Under the pieces are notes generated by a model. The model did no database searches. It saw only the letters and a program-made list of their open reading frames with translations, and was not told the origin of the DNA. Of a stretch of DNA of 64,000 nucleotides, positions 7,159 through 17,800 are shown one piece after another. The first letter of the stretch is position 1. Each line of letters opens with the position of its first letter. A program made the position numbers and the translations under genes. The DNA is from Rheinheimera nanhaiensis E407-8. GTDB lineage: Bacteria; Pseudomonadota; Gammaproteobacteria; Enterobacterales; Alteromonadaceae. Where the stretch lies: contig NZ_BAFK01000010.1 in assembly GCF_000296695.1 (NCBI RefSeq), forward strand, positions 1 to 64,000, in the 5' to 3' direction.

Positions 7159-7994
7159 AATACGCACTGTTGTTGCTGGTGCTGCTGTGCGCAGTTGCTA
7201 ATGCCAGCACGGACACAAACACCGAAGCAGAGCGCACGCCGATGCGCATTATCGCGTTGGCGCCACATATTACCGAGATGCTGTTTGCCATCGGCGCCGG
7301 CGATAAAGTGGTGGCGGTAAGTGACTACAGCGACTACCCGGCGCAGGCGCAAAGCCTGCCCAGTGTCGCCAGTTATGCCAGTATTAACTTAGAAGCCGTG
7401 CTGGCGTTAAAACCAGATGTAGTTATTGCCTGGCGCAGCGGCAATCCGGCTGCTGAGCTGGCCCGCTTAGAGGCACTGGGTATCCGTATCGCCTACTCTG
7501 ATCCGCTGACGCTTGACGATATCGCGAGCGAACTTATTCAGCTTGGTGAGCTAAGTGGCCAGCAAGCGCAGGCGCAAGCCGTGGCACAGGCATTTAGCCA
7601 GCAGTTAGCCGAGCTTAGAGCGCAGTACCAACATAAAAAGCCGCTGCCGGTATTTTTTGCCATGGGCACAGCGCCGCTGAGCACGGTGGCCAACAATGCC
7701 TGGCCGCAGCAAATGTTAACGCTGTGCGGCGCGCAAAATGTGTTTAACCGGGTTAAAGGCGATTATCCGCAAGTGGGTATAGAGCAGCTGCTGCTGGCGG
7801 CGCCAGAGCTGATTATTCAACCGGTAAAACAGGTTGATATGGCTGATTGGCGCTACTGGCAACGCTTTAGCGCGCTGCCAGCGGTTAAAAAGCAGCAGTT
7901 TTTAGCGATAGAGGCCGATCTTATTTACCGCACTACGCCCCGCACTATTAGCGGGATCCGCCAGCTGTGTCAGGGCATAGATGCGTATCGCTAG
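7155..7994 (+). CDS. btuF: Periplasmic vitamin B12-binding protein BtuF
   Basis: This 279-residue class-III periplasmic binding protein begins with a signal peptide (MKYALLLLVLLCAVANAS). The motifs RIIALAPHITEMLFAIGAG, VVAVSDYSDYP and LKPDVVIAWRSGNP are typical of BtuF. It delivers cobalamin to BtuCD. The start overlaps the stop of btuR (ATGA-like coupling: GTGAAATAC at 7155). It is the last gene of the operon, and its stop is 4 bases from the converging kinase gene. No outer-membrane btuB is seen in the window. Confidence 0.9.
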   Translation: MKYALLLLVLLCAVANASTDTNTEAERTPMRIIALAPHITEMLFAIGAGDKVVAVSDYSDYPAQAQSLPSVASYASINLEAVLALKPDVVIAWRSGNPAAELARLEALGIRIAYSDPLTLDDIASELIQLGELSGQQAQAQAVAQAFSQQLAELRAQYQHKKPLPVFFAMGTAPLSTVANNAWPQQMLTLCGAQNVFNRVKGDYPQVGIEQLLLAAPELIIQPVKQVDMADWRYWQRFSALPAVKKQQFLAIEADLIYRTTPRTISGIRQLCQGIDAYR

Positions 7995-7998
7995 AGGG

Positions 7999-10008
7999 TT
8001 AACTGTTTAAGCTACTCATCAGCTCGTTGGCGCGGCGCATCAGGCGCTCTGCGGTGCGAACCTGGTTCGACTGCAGCAACTCGCCGGACATCGCCAGATA
8101 TTTATCCGCCAGTTTGCGCCTAAGCGCCATATGCAGCGAGAAATCTGCCGGTACCTGAGCATTAAACTGCTGTAACTTATCATATACCGCATCAACATCA
8201 TTGGCTTTGGCGCTTTGCTGTAATTCCTGCTCCAGTAGCGAAAAGCTGTGCTGATAGAATAGCTCAGCCGCCTGATAAGGAAACTCGGCTGGCTGGCCGG
8301 CATTCGCTGCCTGGCGATAGGCCGCCATCGCCTCTACTGCGCTGGCAAGCTGCCGGCCCTGACTTACCAGTGCCTGAGTGTCGCTATAATCGGCAAACAT
8401 CAGCTCACCCACCCGGATCAGGTGTTTAAGTGCTACTGCATCATTGCTGGCCACGGCCTGGTTAAAGCTGTCGCGGTAAACGGCCGCCTCGTCGGCGCTT
8501 GGTTGCAGCAGATAACGCCGCTCAATGCGGGTTAATTCTGCTGCCAGCTTGTATGGATCATTGCCTTCTGGCTGCGGTGCATATTGCTGGTTTAGCAGCA
8601 GCTGGCTTAACTGGCCGCGCAGTACTTCAAGCGCTGTTTGCTTGCTGCGCGCCATACTGCTACTCAGATCGGTCAGATAATGTGAGTCGGGATAGAGTGC
8701 CGTGGCCTGCGCCAGAATTTGTTCAATTTCAGGGTAATTGGGGTAGTTAAAGCTGCGATCGCTTAACAGTAAATCAATTTGCTGCTCAAAATGGCTGATC
8801 AAGCGCCGTTGTTGGCTGCGTAGCACAGCTTCGCGCTGTAGCAAAGGGGTATCGGCTAGTTGCACGGCCTGTAATAGCTCGGCTGGCGACGACTCAGACA
8901 ACTGCTGATACAACGCCTGCTGCGCTGTTAACTGCGCGCTTTGTGCCTCGGCTGCCAGCAGCACCTGTTGTTGTTGCTGATGATATTGCCAGGCGCCAAC
9001 ACCTAACAGCGCAACCGCCGCAGCGGCGCCAACCGGCCGCCACAGCGGCCGGCTAAGCTGTTGCATAATACCGCTAATGCTGGTGCTGCGTGCTGCGCCA
9101 TCAAACACCAGACCGCGTTTTAATGCCTGCCACTGCAATACATTAACATGAGCGGGTTTAGGCGCTTTTTTTTGCGCCGCTGCGGCTTTATCGGCCGGTA
9201 GCCGGTCAAACGGATGTTTGCTGCTTAACAGCTCATACGTCAGGCAGGCAAAGGAAAACACATCATCGGCGACACAAGGGCTGTTGCCGGCCAGTAACTG
9301 GGCGCTGGCATAGGCCGGCGTGTAGCCACTTAACGGCGCGGTTTGGCTTTGCTGCTCGGCGGCGTAAATATCGTGATTAAGTTGCAGTTTTTGCGCCACG
9401 CCAAAATCCAGCACTTTAACTTCACCGGCACGGTTTACCATAATATTGGCCGGTTTAAGATCGGCGTGCACTATGCCTAAGCGATGGGCGTAATTCAGCG
9501 CGTCTGCTATCTGCTGTAGCAGCTTTAACGCTGACTTTAACGGCAGTCCCTTAGGTTTGTAGCGTTTAATAACCTGCTCCAGGCTCTCACCGTCCAGGTA
9601 CTCCATCACAATAAAATACAGGCCGTTGTCACTATCAACATCGAACACCCGCACTATATTAGGGTGGGCAAGTTGCTGGGTTCTATGCGCTTCTTGCAAC
9701 AACAGCTGCAACGCTTCGGTCTGATCAACAAATTGCTGCTGTAATACCTTAATCGCCACACTGGCGTTACTTACTCCGGCCTGTTGTAAAAAGATATCGG
9801 TAGCACGATAAATATCGCTCATACCACCAGAGCCAATTTTATGCTCCAGCAGATAACGCTGTTTAATCAGCATGCCCGTTTCCAGCGTGGTGGTGGCTTT
9901 GCTGCTGTCTTTGCTGGCTTTTAGTTTTACGGCAAAACGGGTTTTATCCGCATCCATAGCGGTGTCGTTGCTCAGGCTGTTAACACTGGTACTGTCCTGT
10001 GTTGTCAT
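7999..10008 (-). CDS. T6SS-associated Ser/Thr protein kinase (PpkA-like)
   Basis: This 669-residue membrane kinase phosphorylates T6SS regulators such as the FHA protein to switch secretion on. Residues about 50-305 form a Hanks-type kinase: glycine loop GSGGMSDIY (59-67), catalytic Lys87 in AIKVLQ, HADLKPANIMV (171-181) and DFG (191-193). The usual HRD arginine is Ala, so it is a non-RD kinase. One transmembrane helix (about 313-331) follows, then a long Gln/Ala-rich, probably coiled-coil periplasmic region of about 330 residues. It is transcribed divergently from tagH; the phosphatase of the pair is at 19062. Confidence 0.85.
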   Translation of the reverse strand: MTTQDSTSVNSLSNDTAMDADKTRFAVKLKASKDSSKATTTLETGMLIKQRYLLEHKIGSGGMSDIYRATDIFLQQAGVSNASVAIKVLQQQFVDQTEALQLLLQEAHRTQQLAHPNIVRVFDVDSDNGLYFIVMEYLDGESLEQVIKRYKPKGLPLKSALKLLQQIADALNYAHRLGIVHADLKPANIMVNRAGEVKVLDFGVAQKLQLNHDIYAAEQQSQTAPLSGYTPAYASAQLLAGNSPCVADDVFSFACLTYELLSSKHPFDRLPADKAAAAQKKAPKPAHVNVLQWQALKRGLVFDGAARSTSISGIMQQLSRPLWRPVGAAAAVALLGVGAWQYHQQQQQVLLAAEAQSAQLTAQQALYQQLSESSPAELLQAVQLADTPLLQREAVLRSQQRRLISHFEQQIDLLLSDRSFNYPNYPEIEQILAQATALYPDSHYLTDLSSSMARSKQTALEVLRGQLSQLLLNQQYAPQPEGNDPYKLAAELTRIERRYLLQPSADEAAVYRDSFNQAVASNDAVALKHLIRVGELMFADYSDTQALVSQGRQLASAVEAMAAYRQAANAGQPAEFPYQAAELFYQHSFSLLEQELQQSAKANDVDAVYDKLQQFNAQVPADFSLHMALRRKLADKYLAMSGELLQSNQVRTAERLMRRANELMSSLNS

Positions 10009-10142
10009 TATGTACTCCTTGCCAAACCCGGTGGGGTGAAAAAATCACTAACTGATGCAAAATGTCAAAATTTGCGCAATTATTTCACAAATATCCGCTA
10101 TCGTCACGACTGTATTTAACTTATGTGTTAATTTATCCGCTA

Positions 10143-10171
10143 TTGACGTAACAATAAATTTAACTTAACCT
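10143..10171 (+). promoter_or_regulatory. Candidate sigma70-type promoter for the T6SS operon
   Basis: TTGACG (10143-10148) is followed by a 17-base spacer and TAACCT (10166-10171), in the AT-rich 216-bp region between the divergent kinase gene and tagH. The -35 is good and the -10 weak. It would start transcription about 45 bases before tagH. No repressor or sigma54 site was recognised in the interval. Confidence 0.35.
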
Positions 10172-10224
10172 TTGCGGCCGATTTATGGTTAATAAATTGT
10201 GTTGCTGACAGCCAGGAGTTTAAT

Positions 10225-11559
10225 GTGGGGCAAAGGGATATGTTACTTGAATTGTCAGTGTTGAGTTACCACCGTTTATCACCCCGTCAGGTCGCGGTAA
10301 AGCGCTTCGACAGCCAGGGCGGCAGTTTAGGCCGCAGTGAGCAGGCGGATTGGTATTTACCTGATCCCGAGCGGGTAGTGTCGGGCGTGCATGCCATTAT
10401 CAGCTTTCAACAGGGCCAGTTCCGTATTACCGATCAGTCGACCAACGGCTTATTTGTTAACCGTTCGGTAGAGCCTTTAGGGCAGGGCAACAGCCACAGT
10501 TTACATCACGGTGACATTTTGTGTTTGGGCGATTACGAGATCCAGGTGGCGCTGATTGATAGTGTGTCAGCTGAGAAAAGCACCGAGCACAGCCTGATTG
10601 CAGAGAATACGCAAAAGCCGCCGCTTAACCGCCACACCGACGCAGCAGCGGGCTTAACCATTGGCCAGCTTGCACCAGCGGCCATTACGCCGACGTTTAA
10701 TTCTCAGCCGCTGTTTAACGCCGCTACAAGTAGCACAACTAATGCCAGTAGTGTCACTGGCGCACCCGCCCGCCAGACGCCGGTGAGCAATAGTTTGGCG
10801 TTTAACGCAGAGAGCACTTTAACGCTGGATAACTTGGATCAGCACTTTCATGCCCCGGCGGCGCTTATTCCTGACGATTGGGAAAGCCCCTGGCAAGAGG
10901 AGCCGGCGACAGCCTTAAGCCCGGTAAAACAGCCACTTTCTGCTCCCAGCGGCAAAAGCCAGCCTGGTAACAGCAGCGACAGTGCCTGTGTACAGGCCTT
11001 TATCCGTGGCCTGGGGCTATCAGAGGCAAACCAGGCCGCCATGCAAAACGAACAGTGCTGGCTGCAACTGGGCCAGGCGCTGCAACAAGCGCTACAAGGC
11101 GTGATTGCAGTGATGCATGAACGCTCGCAGGTGAAAAGCAGTTTTCGCGTCAACCAAACCACTTTTCAGCAGCGGGAAAATAATCCGCTGAAATTCTCTG
11201 CCAATCTCGATGATGCCTTTCACAACCTGTTTAACCGCCCGGGCAGCAGCTTTATGCCGGCGCGTCAGGCCATTGCTGAAGCCTTTAGCGACATTAGCCG
11301 GCATGAGGCCGCGATTATCGCCGGTGCTCGCGGCGCCATGTCGGGCCTGATGGCAGAGTTGGCACCTGAAAGATTGGAAGCGGCTGATTATGGCAGCAAC
11401 TTGTTTGATAAGTTAAATCCGGCACAGCGCCAGGCACGGTTATGGGCCAGATATAAAGCGCTGCATCAGGAATTGGCTGGCGAGGTTAATGATAAACACA
11501 AACAGGGCGTGAATGATGATTTTATCAGCGCCTACGAAGCTTATCTGCGTCAGGGTTAA
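10225..11559 (+). CDS. tagH: T6SS FHA-domain protein TagH
   Basis: This 444-residue cytoplasmic regulator or scaffold has an N-terminal FHA domain (about residues 20-100; GRSEQADWYLPDPERVVSGVHA and DQSTNGLFVN) that reads phosphothreonine. A Ser/Thr/Pro-rich linker comes next, then a C-terminal helical domain typical of TagH/Fha proteins (about 250-440). Partnered with the neighbouring kinase and PP2C phosphatase it should form the threonine-phosphorylation switch. GTG 10225 was chosen for its CCAGGAG ribosome-binding site; ATG 10240 is an alternative. It is the first gene of the plus-strand T6SS operon. Confidence 0.88.
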   Translation: MGQRDMLLELSVLSYHRLSPRQVAVKRFDSQGGSLGRSEQADWYLPDPERVVSGVHAIISFQQGQFRITDQSTNGLFVNRSVEPLGQGNSHSLHHGDILCLGDYEIQVALIDSVSAEKSTEHSLIAENTQKPPLNRHTDAAAGLTIGQLAPAAITPTFNSQPLFNAATSSTTNASSVTGAPARQTPVSNSLAFNAESTLTLDNLDQHFHAPAALIPDDWESPWQEEPATALSPVKQPLSAPSGKSQPGNSSDSACVQAFIRGLGLSEANQAAMQNEQCWLQLGQALQQALQGVIAVMHERSQVKSSFRVNQTTFQQRENNPLKFSANLDDAFHNLFNRPGSSFMPARQAIAEAFSDISRHEAAIIAGARGAMSGLMAELAPERLEAADYGSNLFDKLNPAQRQARLWARYKALHQELAGEVNDKHKQGVNDDFISAYEAYLRQG

Positions 11560-11598
11560 CACGCCGTTTTGGCAATAAAACCATCAGGAGTAGTACAA

Positions 11599-12081
11599 AT
11601 GAATAGCTTAAAAGCACTGTTGTTGCTGCTATTAACCATGATCTTTTTAAGCGGTTGTCAGGCGGTATATGCCACCTTTCCACCGTCGACCAAGTTACAT
11701 TTTCGGGTAGCGGCTGATATTAACCCCGATGCCGAGGGCCGCCCCTCGCCGGTGATCATTAAAGTGTATGAATTAGCCTCAAAAACGGTGTTTGAAAACC
11801 AGGATTTTTTTGCCCTGTATGACAACCCCGAGGCCATTTTACGCACCGATTTACTGAAAAAAGATGAGCTGGTGTTTGAACCGGGCCAGCGCAGCGAATA
11901 TAAAATGGCGCTGCAACCGGCGACCAAGGCTGTGGCAGTAGTTGCCGCCTACCGGGATATTGAAGGCGCCCGCTGGCGCGCTGTGGTTGATGTAAAACCG
12001 ACCGGCTATGACGATTTTTATGTCTATGTCGACAAACTGGCGGTGTATATCCGTGAGCATGACTTAGAGCGCAAGCGTTAA
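11599..12081 (+). CDS. tssJ: T6SS outer-membrane lipoprotein TssJ
   Basis: This 160-residue protein has a lipoprotein signal peptide ending in the lipobox LSGC (Cys about residue 19), followed by the TssJ/VasD beta-sandwich. Recognisable pieces are KLHFRVAADINPD, SPVIIKVYEL and the C-terminal VYVDKLAVYI strand. It anchors the TssJLM membrane complex to the outer membrane. The ATG at 11599, with CAGGAG upstream, was chosen over an in-frame TTG at 11569 that would precede the signal peptide. It is followed after 21 bases by tssK. Confidence 0.92.
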   Translation: MNSLKALLLLLLTMIFLSGCQAVYATFPPSTKLHFRVAADINPDAEGRPSPVIIKVYELASKTVFENQDFFALYDNPEAILRTDLLKKDELVFEPGQRSEYKMALQPATKAVAVVAAYRDIEGARWRAVVDVKPTGYDDFYVYVDKLAVYIREHDLERKR

Positions 12082-12102
12082 GCGGCCTTTGGAGCAACAG
12101 CC

Positions 12103-13431
12103 ATGAGTGATTACAGCCGCATAGCCTGGTCTGAAGGCTTGTTTTTACGCCCGCAGCATTTTCAGCAGCAGGAGCGTTTTCATGATTATTGCCGCGTGCA
12201 GCAAATGGCGATGCAATTGCCATACAGCTATGGCATCCGGCAGCTGACGGTTGATCATCAGTGCCTGAAGTTTGGCCAATTCGCCCTGACCAAGCTAGAG
12301 GCGATATTAGCCGATGGCACTGTGCTGCAACTGCCGGAAGTTGAAGCGCTGCCTGAACCGGTACAGATCCCGAAAAGCTGCCGCGATCAGCTGGTGTATC
12401 TGTGTCTGGCGATAGATAAACCACACGGCCAGAATATCGCCGAAACGGGCAGCGACCATATCAGCCGTTACGGCTATGCCGAGCACAGTGTGGCGGATAA
12501 CAGCCAAAGCGATGATGCGACTGAGCTGCTGCAACTGGCCAAGCTGCGTTTGCTGTTTAAGCTGGGTTCAGAAGACAGAGGCGGTTTTATCAGCTTGCCG
12601 GTGGCGCGCATTCGTGAAGTGACCGAGCAGGGTGAAGTTAAACTGCTAAAAAACTTTATTCCGCCGCTGTTGGATATTCAGCAAGACAGCGAGCTGACGG
12701 CCTTTGTCAGCGAAGCCCTTGGTATGCTGTGTCAGCGCGCTGATGCCTTAGCCGATCGCTTGGGCAAAGGCCAGGGCACCGCCAATTCGATTGCCGACTT
12801 TTTAATGCTGCAGGTGCTTAACCGCTATGAGCCGGTACTACGCCATTTAAAAACCGGCGTACTGGAGCATCCGCTTAACCTGTACCGCTTAATGGTGGCG
12901 ATGCTGGGTGAGCTTTCTACCTTTACCGCCAGACAGAAACGCCCGCCGCAGTTTCCAGCTTACCAGCATGACGAGCTGACCACAGTATTTGGTAACTTAA
13001 GCGTGATCATGAACCAAACCTTAAGTGTGGTGCTTGAGCAAACGGCGCAGGCTTTGCCGCTGGAGCAGGCCAAGTTTGGCATTCTGGTGTCACCGCTTAC
13101 CGACAAGAGCCTGCTGGAATATGCCCAGTTTGTGCTGGCAGTATCGGCCGATTTACCGGCCGACGATATTCGCAAGCACTTGCCGGCGCGCTTAAAAATT
13201 GGCCCGGTAGAGCATATACGTGAACTGGTGAACAACCAGTTGCCAGGTATAGCGGTAACCGGTTTACCGGTGGCACCCCGTCAGGTGCCTTACCATGCTG
13301 GCTACCATTATTTCCAACTGGATAAAGGCAGTATTTACTGGGAGCGCCTGGCAAACAGTGGTGGTTTAGCACTGCATCTGTCCGGTAACTACCCGGGGCT
13401 GAAACTGGAGCTTTGGGCGATTAAAGCCTGA
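12103..13431 (+). CDS. tssK: T6SS baseplate protein TssK
   Basis: This 442-residue cytoplasmic protein is the trimeric connector between the baseplate and the membrane complex. The N-terminus (ISWSEGLFLRPQHFQQQ-like: IAWSEGLFLRPQHFQQQERF) is the family signature, and length and C-terminal part (IYWERLANSGGLALHLSG, PGLKLELWAIK) agree with TssK. The start is preceded by a GGAG ribosome-binding site. It stands in the conserved tssJ-tssK-tssL-tssM order. Confidence 0.95.
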   Translation: MSDYSRIAWSEGLFLRPQHFQQQERFHDYCRVQQMAMQLPYSYGIRQLTVDHQCLKFGQFALTKLEAILADGTVLQLPEVEALPEPVQIPKSCRDQLVYLCLAIDKPHGQNIAETGSDHISRYGYAEHSVADNSQSDDATELLQLAKLRLLFKLGSEDRGGFISLPVARIREVTEQGEVKLLKNFIPPLLDIQQDSELTAFVSEALGMLCQRADALADRLGKGQGTANSIADFLMLQVLNRYEPVLRHLKTGVLEHPLNLYRLMVAMLGELSTFTARQKRPPQFPAYQHDELTTVFGNLSVIMNQTLSVVLEQTAQALPLEQAKFGILVSPLTDKSLLEYAQFVLAVSADLPADDIRKHLPARLKIGPVEHIRELVNNQLPGIAVTGLPVAPRQVPYHAGYHYFQLDKGSIYWERLANSGGLALHLSGNYPGLKLELWAIKA

Positions 13432-13470
13432 GTGGGCTTCGCGCCACAGGACTAACAGGGATGGCAACGC

Positions 13471-14781
13471 ATGTCAGATAAAACAGTAATGAAGCCACGG
13501 CCCGGTGGCCGCGGTATGGCCAAGGCCGCCGTTATGCCGGTAACGCCGGAAGATACCGGCAGTAACGATAAAACCCGCATTTCGGCCAATGTAAGACCCG
13601 CTGATGCCAGTCAGCGGCTGCAAGTGTTATCGGTCAGTGACAATGTGCTGATAGATGAGGCCGGGGCGTTGTTTTCCCTGGTGTCGCCTATTCGCAGCAC
13701 GGCGTCACATGCCGATGTGGCCGGCCTTAAAACCCAGTGCATTCAGCTGATTAATCAGTATGAACAGCAGCTGCGTTATAAAAACGTCAGCACAGAGCTG
13801 ATTGAAAAAGCCCGCTATTGTATGTGTGCTTTTATCGATGAAACCGTGCTCAACACCAGTTGGGGTGGTAACAGTGACTGGGCTCAGGAAAGCTTGTTGT
13901 CGACCTTTCACAACGAAACCTTTGGCGGTGAATACTTTTTTACCCTGCTGGAGGCTGCCATTAATGCACCACGGGAGCATTTACTGCTGCTGGAGCTGCA
14001 GTATCTGTGTCTGTCCTTTGGTTTTGTCGGCAAAATGCGCTTAGAAGAGCGCGGCTTTGAAAAGCTGGAAGGCTTTCGTGAACGCGCCTTTAAAGCCATT
14101 CGCTCGCAGCGCGGCGAGCCGCCGCGTGAGCTGTCGCCGGGCTGGCGCAGTCAGGTGGTTACCGCCAATCAGCTTGAAGCCGAGTTTCCGCTATGGGTGC
14201 TCTGCTCGGTAATAGGGGCGGCACTGTTGGGCTGCTATATGTTGTTAACCTATCAGATCAATGGTTACTCCAACGAGGTGCACCGCCAGTTAAACAATCT
14301 GGTGGTGCTAAAGCAGGATACGCCGCAACCGGCCTCGGCCAAGGCGCATCAGGATGCGATCCGGCTGCAACAACTGCTGCAAACTGAAATTCGTCGTCAG
14401 CTGCTGGAAGTCATAGAGCTGCCGGATCGGGTGCGTATTCGCGTTGGCTTAGACCAATTATTCAGCCCCGGCAGCACCGGCATTAATGAAGGCTTTGTGC
14501 CGGTAGCCACCAAAATTGCCCGCGCGCTGGAGGGCACTCAAGGCCGTATTCTGGTGAGTGGTTATACCGACGATCTGCCAATTTTTACCAGTAAGTACCC
14601 GTCAAACTGGCACTTATCACTGGCCAGAGCCAATGCCATGGCTGATGCGCTGGCCTCAGGTGCCGACTTGCGTGGCCGCTTATGGCCGGAAGGGCACGGT
14701 GATGCTAACCCGATAGCCCCCAACGACAGTGCCGCCAACCGGGCGCTGAACCGCCGCGTCGAAATAGACTTGTTACCCTAA
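13471..14781 (+). CDS. tssL: T6SS inner-membrane protein TssL with C-terminal OmpA-like domain
   Basis: This 436-residue protein has a cytoplasmic DotU/IcmH domain (about residues 55-235, with ARYCMCAFIDETVLNTSWGG), one transmembrane helix (about 243-262) and a periplasmic OmpA-like peptidoglycan-binding domain (about 300-436). In the last, RILVSGYTDDLPI, NWHLSLARANAMAD and NRALNRRVEI match the OmpA fold. It is thus the extended TssL type that anchors itself to the cell wall without a separate TagL. It binds TssM and TssK. Confidence 0.94.
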   Translation: MSDKTVMKPRPGGRGMAKAAVMPVTPEDTGSNDKTRISANVRPADASQRLQVLSVSDNVLIDEAGALFSLVSPIRSTASHADVAGLKTQCIQLINQYEQQLRYKNVSTELIEKARYCMCAFIDETVLNTSWGGNSDWAQESLLSTFHNETFGGEYFFTLLEAAINAPREHLLLLELQYLCLSFGFVGKMRLEERGFEKLEGFRERAFKAIRSQRGEPPRELSPGWRSQVVTANQLEAEFPLWVLCSVIGAALLGCYMLLTYQINGYSNEVHRQLNNLVVLKQDTPQPASAKAHQDAIRLQQLLQTEIRRQLLEVIELPDRVRIRVGLDQLFSPGSTGINEGFVPVATKIARALEGTQGRILVSGYTDDLPIFTSKYPSNWHLSLARANAMADALASGADLRGRLWPEGHGDANPIAPNDSAANRALNRRVEIDLLP

Positions 14782-14803
14782 TGCGTAAGACAAGGGATAT
14801 GTT

Positions 14804-17800
14804 ATGAAAGCCAATGCCGTACTACGATCTGTGTTAGCGGTCGTGAAATCCAGTGTTTTTATTACTGTGCTGGGGCTGCTTGCACTGGCGCTGCTGATCT
14901 GGTTTGGTGGCCCGCTGCTGGCCATTGCCGGCCATGAACCCTTAGCCAGTGCCAGCGCCAGACTGGCGACCTTACTGGTGATTGCACTGGTATGGGGGGC
15001 CAGCCACTATATCAGAGGACTGCGCGAGAGCCGCTCGCACCGTCAGGCAGTAGACACCTTACTGAATGGCGATGAACACCAGCAACAGGATGAGCTGGCC
15101 AAACGTGATATTGAAGTGTTACGCCAGCGCATGCAAAAAGCGCTGGATATTTTAAAGCATGCCCGTTTTGGCAAAGCCCGTGATATCTATCAGCTACCCT
15201 GGTATATGCTGATTGGCCCGCCAGGCTCGGGTAAAACCACGGCGCTGCATAATTCCGGCCTGGAATTTCCGCTAAAAGAACATATGGGCGCCGACGCGAT
15301 TAGCGGTATCGGCGGTACCCGCCAATGTGACTGGTGGTTCACCAATCAGGCCGTGTTAATAGATACAGCCGGGCGTTACACCACACAGGACAGCCACGCC
15401 GGCCAGGACTCCAGCGCCTGGCAGGGCTTTTTAGGCTTATTGCGCAAGCACAGGCCCAGACGGCCGATTAACGGTGTTATTGTCTTTGTCAGCCTGGCCG
15501 ATTTACTCAGCCAAACCCGTACTGAGCGTAATCTGCACGCCCGTGCCATTAAGCAGCGGGTACAGGAATTACAAAACCAGCTGGGCATGAGTTTCCCGGT
15601 GTATGTGATGTTTACCAAGGCTGACCTTATCGCCGGCTTTACCGAGTATTTTGACAACCTGACCGAAGAAGAGCGCGAACAGGTATGGGGTATGACCTTT
15701 GACGCCAATCAGCTTGACAGTGAAAAAGGCGTGGTCAGCCAGTTTAACCGCGAGTTTCATGCCATTATCAACCGGCTGACGCAGCGCTTATTCAGCCGGC
15801 TGCAATACGAGCACGATCAGGAAAACCGCGCGGCCATTTACGAATTTCCGCGCCAGCTCAGGTTGTTACAAAGCGCAGCGGATGATTTTTTAAAGGAAAT
15901 TTTTGCGCCCAACCCGTTTGAAAAAGCCACTATGCTGCGCGGCGTTTATATTGCCAGCGCCACGCAGGAAGGCGTGCCAATTGATAGGGTAATGTCGCAG
16001 TTAGGCAGCAATTTCGGCCTGGCCGAGCCGCCACTGCGCCGGCAAACCGGCGAGGGCAAAGGCTACTTTTTAAAGCGCTTTTTCGAAGAGATTGTTATTC
16101 CCGAGCGTGAGCTGGCCTCCGTTAACCTGCAACATAAAAACCGCCACCGGCTTATTCGCCGTGGAGTGTTAGCGGCAACAGCGCTTGGCGCGGCCTGGTT
16201 AGTGGCAGGCTGGGCGGGTAGCTACAGCTGGAATAAAGATCTGGTTGATCAGGTAGCAACTGAAATCCAAAGCTATCAGCAGTTAACGGCAACAGCGAGA
16301 ACCGAGATAGACGTTGTTGCGCTTAATGACGAGCTGAATATGCTGCGCGACCTGCCCGCGGGTTATGCCGGCGTACTGCCTACTGATGGGCCGAAGAATT
16401 TAGGCTTGTACCAGGGGGATAAGCTGGGCCAGGCTGCAAAAACGGCGTATCAGAATGCCCTCTATCAGCGTTTTGTGCCTTATTTGCTGGCCAGTTTGAC
16501 CGACGAGATGCAGGTAAATGCTGAGCATCGTGATTATTTATACGAAACGCTGAAAACCTATCTGATGATCTTCCGCCCTGAGCACTTTGAAGCGGAGCAA
16601 ATAAATGCCTGGTTTGCGTTGTATACAGAGCGGCAGTATCCCGGTGATGTCAGCCAGAGCCTGCGCTTATCGCTGCAAAACCACCTGCAGGCTACGTTGG
16701 AGTTAGGCGTAAAAGGCGCGCAGCTTGATCAGGATGTCGTAGCCTCTGCCCGCGATATGTTGCTGACGGTGCCGCTGGCTGAGCGCGCTTATCAGCGCAT
16801 CCGCACTGAGCTGGGTAAAAGCCATATTCCGGATTTTCGTCTGGTAGACGTGCTTGGCAGCGATGGCGTAAAAGTGGTGCAGCGTAAAAGTGGCCAGCCA
16901 CTGCAGCAGGGCATTTCAGGCCTTTACACTTACAAGGGCTTTCATGGTCTGTTTAATGTGGAAAAACGCCGCATTATCCGCAGTTTGATGGAAGATAGCT
17001 GGGTATATGGTGAGCTGACAGACAATGGCGATGAAGCAGCCGATGGCACCCTGTCAGAGCAGGTAACGCAGAAATACCTGCGCGATTATGTCTATCTGTG
17101 GCAAGAGCTGCTGGCGGATATCAGCATCCGGCCGGTGACTGATGTTGAGCAGGGCGTGTTTGTTACCAAGGTGCTGGCGGGGCCGGAGCAGCCGGTGCAA
17201 AGCATTATCCGCGCGGTGCAGCAAAACGTGCGGTTAACGGCGTTGCCGGATTCTGCCGAAATGACGATGGCGGCCGATGTCGCCGGTAAGGTGGCACAAA
17301 CGCAGTTTTCCGGCCAGACCTCCAGGTTGCAGCGCTTGTTACCGGAGGATATGTCGGCGTTAAAACAGCAGCTACCGGGCAAAGAAGTGGAACTGGCGTT
17401 TTTTGAGGTGCTGAATATCAGCGATGCCCAGCTGGAGCAAATTGCCCAGACCAGCCGCATGTACCATGACTATCTGGAACGCTTATATATTCCCGGTGGT
17501 ATGGCCCGTCAGGCCTATGTTAACCAGTTAAATGGTGAAGGCGGTGATGAGCTTTCTGTGGCGCTGCGCCGGCTGAAAAGTGATGTGCCGGCACCGTTTT
17601 CTGACTGGCTATCCGATTTGTCGGCCGACACCGGCAAGTTATTTGCCCAGGGTAGCCGCCAGCATATTAATGAAGCCTGGCAGGGCAAAGTATTAGCCGA
17701 ATACCGCAGGGCTATTGCCGGCCGTTACCCACTAAACCGGCGCAGTAAAGATGACATTAAGCTGCGCGATTTTGAACGCTTCTTTGGCTATGGCGGCACG

